The translations under genes were made by a program, and so were the position numbers. Source: Bacteroidota bacterium (GTDB lineage Bacteria > Bacteroidota > Bacteroidia > Bacteroidales > Dysgonomonadaceae). Taken from it: a stretch of DNA of 14,314 nucleotides. Location of the stretch: NCBI GenBank assembly GCA_023418255.1, contig JAEZZZ010000161.1, positions 1 to 14,314 on the forward strand, in the 5' to 3' direction. The notes under the pieces are model-generated. The model searched no databases, had not been told where the DNA came from, and worked only from the letters and a program-made list of their open reading frames with translations. Positions 1-5,871 of the stretch are shown in pieces. The first letter of the stretch is position 1. The number at the start of each line of letters is the position of its first letter.

Positions 1-22
1 CATTTACTACGTTTCTTTTTAT

Positions 23-53
23 CCGTAAGCTGCGCTTAAACGCTTGCATACGG
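23..53. repeat. Imperfect palindrome, possible dispersed intergenic repeat
   Basis: CCGTA at 23-27 pairs with TACGG at 49-53, and GCG at 32-34 pairs with CGC at 41-43 around a CTTAAA loop, with GC/GC pairing in between. It is followed by TTATGGATATATCG and a small GCCT-TTC-AGGC hairpin at 67-77 before a T-rich run. The combination resembles dispersed non-coding repeats I associate with Bacteroidetes intergenic DNA. It could instead be the terminator region of a gene lying to the left of the window. Confidence 0.4.
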
Positions 54-201
54 TTATGGATATATCGCCTTTCAGGCTTTTAGTTTTTCATTATTCATTA
101 TTTAATAAGGTCGGTTGTGGGGTGGGAGCCTTTTTTCTACTAAGGTTTATTGTAGAAAATAAGTTTTTTTGTCATATGTCATGTCCTAATTGGTATTTTC
201 A

Positions 202-241
202 CGCTAAGAGCGCGAAGGTTTTTTCGCAAAGGGCGCGGAGG
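202..241. repeat. Imperfect tandem 17-mer with T6 spacer
   Basis: Unit one is CGCTAAGAGCGCGAAGG (202-218) and unit two is CGCAAAGGGCGCGGAGG (225-241). They differ at 3 of 17 positions and are separated by TTTTTT, giving a period of 23. Similar CGCAAAGGCGC-type units recur in intergenic DNA of this phylum, according to general knowledge. The function is unknown. Confidence 0.5.
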
Positions 242-251
242 TGAATCTCTA

Positions 252-366
252 AATCCCCTCGCTCCCTTCTCCAAGTTAGCCCCTCTTATTCTCCCCAAAG
301 GGGAGATTTCTTTCTCCCCTCCCTTTGGGCCTGTCCCGATGTGTCGGGGAGGGACTGAGGGTGGGC
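252..366. repeat. C-rich/G-rich block with nested inverted repeats
   Basis: The block contains a perfect 7-bp stem TCTCCCC/GGGGAGA (290-296 and 300-306, loop AAA) and a CCCGA/TCGGG stem (335-339 and 344-348), with additional TCCC/GGGA pairing outside it. The left half is pyrimidine-rich on the plus strand and the right half is G-rich, ending in GAGGGACTGAGGGTGGGC. There is no T-tract, so it is not a classic terminator. It looks like a dispersed intergenic repeat unit. Confidence 0.45.
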
Positions 367-436
367 TGATTGTTAATTAAAAAGAGCAAATTCGCCATTT
401 TTATAAAAATCGTCACGGCAATTGATAAGGAATGAT

Positions 437-444
437 TATTTTTG
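437..444 (+). promoter_or_regulatory. Candidate -7 element for the SDR gene
   Basis: TATTTTTG matches the Bacteroidetes -7 consensus TAnnTTTG. No TTG is seen 19-20 bases upstream, so the -33 half is missing or degenerate. Transcription would start near 450-452. That leaves only a few bases before the ATG at 455 but a workable leader before the ATG at 464. Confidence 0.4.
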
Positions 445-463
445 TATAAATTAAATGCTTCAC

Positions 464-1477
464 ATGGACAAAAAACGAATTCTTATTACGGGAGCAAGCG
501 GATTTATTGGCAGCTGGGCTGTGGAAAAGGCATTGGCACTTGGATATGAGACATGGGCAGGCATTCGAAAAACGAGCAGTCGCTCCTACTTGCAAGATGA
601 GCGCGTTCATCTTTTAGAGCTCGATTTTTCAGACAAAGAGAGATTAACGGAACAGTTGCGAAGCATCACACAAAAAGAGGGACGTTTTCACTATATCGTT
701 CACGTCGCGGGCATCACAAAGGCACGGAGCAAGTCAGATTTCGATAAAGTGAATTATGAACACACGCGCAATTTGGTGGAAACCATTATCGCCATGGATT
801 TGGTTCCCGACTCATTCATCTTTATGAGTACGCTCGGCGCTATCGGCATGGGCGACGAAAAAAACTATACACCACTGCAACTCAACGCGACTCCGAATCC
901 AAACACAGCCTACGGAAAAAGCAAACTGAAAGCGGAACAGTTTATCAAGAGCATTCCCGCTTTTCCATATGTAATTCTTCGTCCAACGGGAGTGTATGGT
1001 CCGCGCGACAAAGATTATCTTATCCTCATCAAGGCTGTAAAAAAAGGATTGAGCGTGGGTGCCGGTTTCAGGCGTCAAGTGCTTTCATTTATCTATATTG
1101 ATGATTTGATTGAGGTTATTTTCGCCTGCATCAAAAAAAACATCCATCGAAAAGAATATTTTGTTGCTGATGGCGATCTTTATACCGATGCTGAATTTAA
1201 TAAGCTGATACAGCGCTCACTATGCAAGAAAAGAGTTGTTCGGCTAAAAATACCATTACCCCTCGTAAAGTGTGCCGCGTTTTGCAGTGAAAAAATGGCG
1301 GCACTATTTGGCAAGGTTACCACATTTAATACAGACAAGTACCATATTATGAAACAACGAAATTGGGCATGCGATATCTCTGATTTGCAAAAAGATGTCG
1401 ATTTTCGCGCTTCCCATCCTCTTTCGAAAGGAATAGAAAAAACGATTGAATGGTATCGTCAACAAAACATGTTGTAA
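464..1477 (+). CDS. NAD(P)-dependent epimerase/dehydratase, extended SDR family
   Basis: This is a cytosolic oxidoreductase of the extended short-chain dehydrogenase family (337 aa from the start chosen). The dinucleotide-binding TGxxGxxG motif is at residues 9-16 (TGASGFIG). A catalytic Ser/Thr lies in MSTLGAIG near 122, and the catalytic pair is Tyr150-x3-Lys154 (AYGKSK). It is followed by the LRPTGVYGPR segment usual for nucleotide-sugar epimerases and reductases. The C-terminal third, which defines substrate, is not distinctive. Family members act on nucleotide sugars, flavonoid-like compounds or sterols, so the exact substrate is not assignable. An in-frame ATG nine bases upstream (455) is possible, but a -7 element at 437-444 and the usual MxKKxLITG beginning favour 464. 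A 163-base gap separates it from the sulfatase, so the two are probably not tightly coupled. Confidence 0.88.
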   Translation: MDKKRILITGASGFIGSWAVEKALALGYETWAGIRKTSSRSYLQDERVHLLELDFSDKERLTEQLRSITQKEGRFHYIVHVAGITKARSKSDFDKVNYEHTRNLVETIIAMDLVPDSFIFMSTLGAIGMGDEKNYTPLQLNATPNPNTAYGKSKLKAEQFIKSIPAFPYVILRPTGVYGPRDKDYLILIKAVKKGLSVGAGFRRQVLSFIYIDDLIEVIFACIKKNIHRKEYFVADGDLYTDAEFNKLIQRSLCKKRVVRLKIPLPLVKCAAFCSEKMAALFGKVTTFNTDKYHIMKQRNWACDISDLQKDVDFRASHPLSKGIEKTIEWYRQQNML

Positions 1478-1640
1478 TAAATCCTTCGAACTCGCTTGAA
1501 GCAAGAAGAATATTTTTCAACAGAATAAAATTTCCAAGTGTGCAGCATGCAGCGAAAACTGCTAAATAAAGTTAATAACTCGTCCCATCTAAAATAAAAA
1601 GTGTAATTTTAGGGATAATTATCTATTTAATGCAAACGAA

Positions 1641-3206
1641 ATGAAATCAAACGTACTTTATCCACTCGCCGGAGCCGCTCTCTTTGCCTCGTGCGGCAAT
1701 AAAACGGCACAAAAAGGCGATGCAAAACCATTGAACATCGTCTATATTATGACGGACGACCACACGCGACAAATGATGAGTTGCTACGACCGCCGCCATA
1801 TAGAAACGCCCAATCTGGATCGAATCGCGAATGAGGGCGTTCTGTTCTCCAACGCTTTTGTGGCGAACTCTATTTCTGGTCCCAGCCGTGCCTGCCTGCT
1901 CACCGGAAAACATAGTCATAAAAATGGGAAGCTTGACAACCATACCACGTTTGACGGCAACCAACAAACCGTTCAAGAGCTGCTACAAAAAGCCGGATAC
2001 GAAACGGCAATAATTGGAAAATGGCATTTGGACAGCCAGCCTACACACTTCGACCATTGGGAGATTTTACCCGGTCAGGGCAGCTACTACAATCCGGGGT
2101 TCATTACGCCCGAAGGAAAAAAGAAATATGAAGGATATGTGACCAATATCACCACCGACCTGGCTTTAAACTGGCTTGACAATCAGAGAAACAAAGAAAA
2201 ACCATTCTGCCTGTTTTTACACCACAAAGCAGTACATCGAAACTGGATGGCCGATACCATTCACTTAACGGCGTACGAAGACAAAACATTTGAGTTGCCT
2301 TCGAACTTCTATGATGATTACAAAGGACGCGTGGCTGCGTCGCAACAGGAGATGAGCATTGCCAGCGAACACGACATGGACATTGTGAACGACTTAAAAA
2401 TGGTGCGCCCCGGCGTAAAAACACGCCTTTCAGATGCCTATATTCACGGTGAATATGCCCGGCTCAATCCGGAACAAAAAGCGGCATGGGACAAACACTA
2501 TCAACCCATTATTGATGAGTTTTACAAAACCAACCCGAAAGGAAAAGAACTTGCTGAATGGAAATATCAGCGTTACATGAAAGACTACTCTAAAACAGTG
2601 AAGTCGCTGGACGAAAACGTAGGACGCGTGCTGGATTATTTAGAGAAGAATGATATGCTCGAAAATACCGTTATCATTTACACTTCTGACCAAGGATTTT
2701 ATATGGGTGAGCACGGATGGTTCGACAAACGATTCATGTACGAAGAGTCGTTCAGCACACCCTTGGTGATGCGATTGCCAAAACAATTCGCGAAAAAAGG
2801 ACAGATTGATGAGTTGGTGCAAAACATCGACTTTGCTCCTACGATGCTGGATATTGCCGGTGCTGAAATTCCATCTGACATACAAGGTGTTTCATTGCTA
2901 CCGCTTTTAGAAAACGCTAAAACACCCGAAAATTGGCGCAAATCACTCTATTATCACTACTACGAATATCCGGCCGAACATGCGGTCAAGCGTCACTATG
3001 GCGTACGCACAGAGAGATACAAATTAATTCATTTCTACAACGATATTGACGAATGGGAACTTTTTGATTTGCAATCTGACCCTAAGGAAATGAAAAACCT
3101 GTACGGAAATCCCGAATACGATGAGGTGGTGAAAGAGCTGAAAGCCGAGTTGAAACGCCTGCAAGAACAATACGACGATCCGATTCGGGAACAATATCCG
3201 CTGTAA
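1641..3206 (+). CDS. Lipoprotein S1-family sulfatase, GlcNAc-6-sulfatase-like
   Basis: This enzyme hydrolyses sulfate esters, probably on glycans, outside the cytoplasm (521 aa). The N-terminus is a short lipoprotein signal with lipobox FASC and lipidated Cys18. Residues just after the Cys lack an acidic cluster typical of Bacteroidetes surface-export signals, so a periplasm-facing anchor is as likely as surface display. Metal ligands include Asp39-Asp40 (TDDH). The formylglycine signature is S-G-P-S-R at 79-83, so Ser79 would be converted by an anSME-type radical SAM maturase, which is not in this window. Downstream are GKWH (126-129), HH (194-195), the SDQG metal motif (349-352) and Lys363. 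The overall pattern (MTDDHTRQMMSCYD, SGPSRACLLTGKHS) resembles the Bacteroides GlcNAc-6-O-sulfatase group (S1_11) as I remember it, so substrate assignment is tentative. A strong terminator follows. Confidence 0.93.
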   Translation: MKSNVLYPLAGAALFASCGNKTAQKGDAKPLNIVYIMTDDHTRQMMSCYDRRHIETPNLDRIANEGVLFSNAFVANSISGPSRACLLTGKHSHKNGKLDNHTTFDGNQQTVQELLQKAGYETAIIGKWHLDSQPTHFDHWEILPGQGSYYNPGFITPEGKKKYEGYVTNITTDLALNWLDNQRNKEKPFCLFLHHKAVHRNWMADTIHLTAYEDKTFELPSNFYDDYKGRVAASQQEMSIASEHDMDIVNDLKMVRPGVKTRLSDAYIHGEYARLNPEQKAAWDKHYQPIIDEFYKTNPKGKELAEWKYQRYMKDYSKTVKSLDENVGRVLDYLEKNDMLENTVIIYTSDQGFYMGEHGWFDKRFMYEESFSTPLVMRLPKQFAKKGQIDELVQNIDFAPTMLDIAGAEIPSDIQGVSLLPLLENAKTPENWRKSLYYHYYEYPAEHAVKRHYGVRTERYKLIHFYNDIDEWELFDLQSDPKEMKNLYGNPEYDEVVKELKAELKRLQEQYDDPIREQYPL

Positions 3207-3220
3207 ACCAACCATTCAGG

Positions 3221-3284
3221 GTACGACAAACGACACCGCTAATAGATATTACTTAGTCGGTCGTTTGTTGTACTCTCTTTTTTT
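3221..3284 (+). terminator. Rho-independent terminator after the sulfatase
   Basis: A 14-base arm GTACGACAAACGAC (3221-3234) pairs with GTCGTTTGTTGTAC (3260-3273) with one G-U pair, around a 25-base loop. T-rich sequence follows, with seven T at 3278-3284. It lies 14 bases past the sulfatase stop and separates that gene from comB. Confidence 0.85.
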
Positions 3285-3313
3285 GCTAGAAAATGAACTG
3301 AAACGATTTTGTC

Positions 3314-4045
3314 ATGCAACTTGCTGTTTGCCCTTCGCCGGCACTTTATCCCTATTACGAAAAGAGCGACACGGTAATTGTTGTGGATGTATTTAGGGCT
3401 TCTACCTCCCTTTGCGCGATGTTGGCAAACGGTGCCAATGCAGTTATTCCGGTGGCGGATATTGCCACCGCCGAGCGCTATAAAACGGATGGCTTTCTTG
3501 TTGGAGCAGAGCGAAATGCGCGCAAATGTTCGTTCGCTGATTTTGGTAATTCACCTTTTGATTACAGTAGCAATAGTGTCAGAGGAAGAGTGGTGGTATT
3601 TACCACAACCAACGGCACACAAGCCATCGAAACGGCATCAAATTGCCGACGTCTCTATATTGGGACCTTTGCCAATATAAATGCTGTAGCACAAAAATGC
3701 ATTGAAGAAAATGCAAAAAAAATAATGGTGCTTTGTGCCGGATGGAACAATCGTATCAATGTTGAAGACATGCTTTTTGCGGGCGCGTTTGCCGAAAAAC
3801 TATCGGCACAAAAGGAGATAATGACTTGTTGTGACAGCGTTTTTATTTCATCCAATCTATGGAATGTAGCAAAAGAGGACGTGGCATCATACCTGAAAGA
3901 GACAGAACATTACAAACGTCTGATAAACAATCATTCCGAAAAAGACATCTCTTTTTGTTTGCAACACAACAGTTTTTCTGTCGTTCCTGAATATAACAAA
4001 GATAAACGGGAACTTTTATCGGCTAATTTGCATACGAAAAGTTAA
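3314..4045 (+). CDS. comB: ComB-family 2-phosphosulfolactate phosphatase homologue
   Basis: The 243-aa protein matches the ComB family along its length. Features are VVDVFRASTSLCAMLANGA near residues 24-42, a GNSPFDY segment, the TTTNGTQAIE motif around 97-106, and VLCAGWNNRINVEDMLFAGAF near 139-159. In methanogens and some bacteria, ComB removes phosphate from 2-phosphosulfolactate to give sulfolactate, a step toward coenzyme M, using Mg2+ in the cytosol. Neither ComA (phosphosulfolactate synthase) nor ComC is in the window, so the reaction here may differ; the substrate is inferred only. The gene is preceded by the sulfatase terminator, so it needs its own promoter, which I could not identify. 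Its 3' end faces the S4-protein gene with an 11-base gap and no obvious terminator, so antisense read-through is possible. Confidence 0.88.
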   Translation: MQLAVCPSPALYPYYEKSDTVIVVDVFRASTSLCAMLANGANAVIPVADIATAERYKTDGFLVGAERNARKCSFADFGNSPFDYSSNSVRGRVVVFTTTNGTQAIETASNCRRLYIGTFANINAVAQKCIEENAKKIMVLCAGWNNRINVEDMLFAGAFAEKLSAQKEIMTCCDSVFISSNLWNVAKEDVASYLKETEHYKRLINNHSEKDISFCLQHNSFSVVPEYNKDKRELLSANLHTKS

Positions 4046-4056
4046 AACACCTCTTA

Positions 4057-4455
4057 TTAAAAATCTTCCAAATCGACATCAAACGAATTGGTAAACCGCT
4101 CTAAGTCGCGGCGTTCTTTCTTGGTGGGTCGTCCTTTGCCGCGTTGCCTATCAACGAATCCGCTGATTTTGTTGAGCTCTAATATCTCATATTGCTCGAT
4201 CGGAGTTACGTTTTCCATAAATTGAGGCACCTTTTGTGCTCCCATGCGTTTTTCTGTAAGGTCCAACACTTTAAAAGAGAAAACGATTGGCGGTTTCTTT
4301 ACCTGAATTATTTCTCCACGACGGATATTGCGCGAGGGTTTTACCGCCACATCATCAATGAGAACACGTCCTTTTTTGCAGGCATCGGAAGCGTTGGTAC
4401 GCGTTTTAAAGACACGTACGCTCCACAACCATTTATCTATTCTTACCTCATCCAT
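4057..4455 (-). CDS. S4-domain RNA-binding protein, Hsp15/RqcP-like
   Basis: This is a small basic RNA-binding protein (132 aa from the start chosen). The S4 domain occupies roughly residues 3-65, beginning EVRIDKWLWSVRVFKTRTNA and containing the ACKKGRVLIDD and KPSRNIRRGE segments typical of heat-shock protein 15 homologues. A basic stretch GFVDRQRGKGRPTKKERRDLE is followed by an acidic tail ending DVDLEDF. Hsp15-family proteins bind 50S subunits carrying stalled nascent chains. That fits the neighbour pth, which clears peptidyl-tRNA. An upstream in-frame ATG at 4482 would add nine residues; homologues as I recall begin MxEVRIDKWLW, favouring 4455. It is the last gene of the rplY-pth-S4 run, 64 bases after pth. 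hslR would be the E. coli name, but orthology is not certain. Confidence 0.88.
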   Translation of the reverse strand: MDEVRIDKWLWSVRVFKTRTNASDACKKGRVLIDDVAVKPSRNIRRGEIIQVKKPPIVFSFKVLDLTEKRMGAQKVPQFMENVTPIEQYEILELNKISGFVDRQRGKGRPTKKERRDLERFTNSFDVDLEDF

Positions 4456-4519
4456 CCTTACCTTATCGAAAAGAGAGAACAATCTTGACCATTTATTTTA
4501 TAAAACGGCTCCGATGTCT

Positions 4520-5080
4520 TTATTTATTGTTGTACTCATTCATCGCCACATTAATGCCTGCAAGACAAAAAGTACGCACGATATCCAGAGCCGTGTCAAT
4601 ACGCGAGACAAGCGTTTGTTTTTGATCGTCGGAAAACTCCCCCAACACATAATCTACTTGTCTCCCTTGCGGAAAATCGCTGCCGATACCGACACGCAAT
4701 CGCGGATAATTAGTGCCAATAAGGCTTTGAATATGTTTTAAGCCATTGTGTCCGGCATCGCCTCCTTTGGGTTTTAGGCGCAATGTGCCAAGCGGCAACG
4801 ACAAATCGTCAACAATCACCAAAAGGTGACTGTTTTCAATCTTTTCCTTTTGCAACCAATAACGGACGGAGTTACCGCTCAAATTCACAAACGTAGAGGG
4901 TTTAAGCAACAAGAGCGACTTGTTTTTTAGCGTCACCTTGGCTATCGCTCCATATCGCTTATCCTCAAAAGCAGTATTGGACGCTTCGGCTAAAGCGTCC
5001 AATACCATAAAACCTATATTGTGGCGAGTGTTGAGATATTTGTCGCCAATATTTCCTAAACCAACAATTAAATATTTCAT
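4520..5080 (-). CDS. pth: Peptidyl-tRNA hydrolase
   Basis: Pth cleaves the ester bond of peptidyl-tRNA released prematurely from ribosomes, recycling tRNA in the cytosol. At 186 aa it has normal family length. Key residues align with the E. coli enzyme: Asn10 in VGLGNIG, catalytic His20 in NTRHNIGF, Asn66 in FVNLSG, Asp91-Asp92 in VDDLSLPLG, and His111-Asn112 in GGDAGHNGLK. The RLRVGIGSDFP segment and the C-terminal VDYVLGEF region are also typical. It starts 27 bases after the rplY stop in the same orientation, an arrangement common in bacteria, and is very probably cotranscribed from the rplY promoter. Confidence 0.97.
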   Translation of the reverse strand: MKYLIVGLGNIGDKYLNTRHNIGFMVLDALAEASNTAFEDKRYGAIAKVTLKNKSLLLLKPSTFVNLSGNSVRYWLQKEKIENSHLLVIVDDLSLPLGTLRLKPKGGDAGHNGLKHIQSLIGTNYPRLRVGIGSDFPQGRQVDYVLGEFSDDQKQTLVSRIDTALDIVRTFCLAGINVAMNEYNNK

Positions 5081-5107
5081 GTAGGTTAAAGAATTAAAAC
5101 AACCGAT

Positions 5108-5752
5108 TTATTCTTTTGACTCTTCTTTTGCTTCGCTTGTTTTCGCTGTTTCTTCTCCTTCTTCCGTTTCGTCACCTTCAAGCTTGGCAGCTTCACCTCG
5201 TGCCGCGCGAGTCAATTGTACTCGACAAACAACAGCGTTTTTAGAATTAAGTATCTCTACTCCTTCAAAGTTAAGCTCTCCAACCTGAATGGATTTTCCC
5301 AGCCGAAGTGCGGTTACGTTAACTACTAACTCTTCCGGAAGTTTATCCGCCAAAGCTCTCACTTTAAGCTTGCGTGCATCAAGCGACAATTTACCACCTG
5401 CACGCACACCTGCAGCCAATCCTTCAAGGCGAACGGGTATTTCAACTTCAACCGGAACATCCGCGAATACTCGTAGAAAATCGATGTGAAGAATGGTGTC
5501 TTTTACGGGATGGAATTGAACATCCTTCAATATTGCCATCACGCTTTTTCCATCTAAATCAAGATTTACCAGGAATACTTCGGGTGTATAAATGAGATTA
5601 TGAACTTTGTTACTTGGCACGCAAAAGTGCGTGTTTTCACTTTCTGTACCGCCATAGAGGACACATGGTATCAACCCTTTGTCGCGGAAAGATTTTGATG
5701 CTTTTTTGCCAAACTCTTCTCTGAGTTCGCCTTTTAAATTAAATGTTTTCAT
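5108..5752 (-). CDS. rplY: Large-subunit ribosomal protein bL25, CTC/TL5 long form
   Basis: bL25 binds 5S rRNA in the large ribosomal subunit. This is the long, two-domain CTC/TL5 form (214 aa). The N-terminal 5S-binding beta barrel spans about residues 1-92 (LKGELREEFGKKASKSFRDKG, then PCVLYGG and a histidine-containing KDVQFHPVKDTILHIDFLRV). The second beta domain runs from about 96 to 183 (VPVEVEIPVRLEG, then AGGKLSLDARKLKVRALADKLPE). Residues 190-214 form a highly acidic low-complexity tail rich in Glu, common in Bacteroidetes copies. It heads the rplY-pth-S4 operon and has a consensus promoter just upstream, overlapping the spacer after the GH20 gene. Confidence 0.96.
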   Translation of the reverse strand: MKTFNLKGELREEFGKKASKSFRDKGLIPCVLYGGTESENTHFCVPSNKVHNLIYTPEVFLVNLDLDGKSVMAILKDVQFHPVKDTILHIDFLRVFADVPVEVEIPVRLEGLAAGVRAGGKLSLDARKLKVRALADKLPEELVVNVTALRLGKSIQVGELNFEGVEILNSKNAVVCRVQLTRAARGEAAKLEGDETEEGEETAKTSEAKEESKE

Positions 5753-5777
5753 TCTAAATAGTTGTTTGTGTTACTCA

Positions 5778-5804
5778 AAATAAAGCCTATTTGCTTCTTT
5801 ATTT
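5778..5804 (-). promoter_or_regulatory. Leader hairpin in the rplY 5' UTR
   Basis: On the transcribed (minus) strand AAATAAAG and CTTTATTT form a perfect 8-bp A/U-rich stem with an 11-base loop, 26 bases before the rplY ATG and downstream of the mapped promoter motif. Ribosomal-protein leaders often carry regulatory structures. Whether this stem is functional is inference only, and its stability is modest. Confidence 0.25.
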
Positions 5805-5835
5805 CCCATCACACGGGGGCTTTTTAAAAGCCGCG

Positions 5836-5867
5836 CAAAGTTAGGAATAATATTCCGATTGTGCAAA
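5836..5867 (-). promoter_or_regulatory. Bacteroidetes-type promoter for rplY-pth-S4
   Basis: Read on the minus strand, TTTG (5867-5864) is followed after exactly 20 bases by TAACTTTG (5843-5836), a full match to TTTG-N19/20-TAnnTTTG. Transcription should start near 5829-5831, giving a leader of about 77 bases. The -33 box lies only four bases beyond the GH20 stop codon. Confidence 0.8.
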
Positions 5868-5871
5868 TCAA

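Larger units (their letters stand above)
1..372. repeat. Non-coding left edge with clustered repeat-like elements
   Basis: No convincing gene lies in this stretch. It contains three kinds of structure: an imperfect palindrome at about 23-53 followed by a small GCCT/AGGC hairpin at 67-77; an imperfect tandem 17-mer at 202-241; and a strand-asymmetric C-rich then G-rich block at about 252-366 with nested inverted repeats. A 66-codon open frame at 44-244 crosses two of these elements, has no recognisable protein features and is probably not a gene. From general knowledge, blocks of this style are dispersed between genes in many Bacteroidetes genomes. That they are multi-copy here is inferred and cannot be shown from one window. 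Confidence 0.55.

Noticed and set aside
44..244. 66-codon plus-strand open frame
   Set aside because: It overlaps a palindrome-type element and the tandem 17-mers, has no domain-like pattern and no convincing start signal.
1..372. CRISPR array at the left edge
   Set aside because: Repeats are only two imperfect 17-mers separated by T6 plus unrelated palindromes; there are no regular spacers and no cas genes.
1604..1611. TAATTTTA as the sulfatase -7 element
   Set aside because: It misses the conserved final G of TAnnTTTG and has no TTG at the -33 distance, so it is too weak to list as a feature.
4328..4741. 137-codon plus-strand open frame
   Set aside because: It lies antisense across the start of the S4 gene and the end of pth, both of which have clear family motifs; composition is shadow-like.
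5818..5832. GGCTTTTTAAAAGCC as a terminator for GH20
   Set aside because: Its stem would have a one-base loop, there is no T-tract on the minus strand beyond it, and it overlaps the rplY transcription start region.
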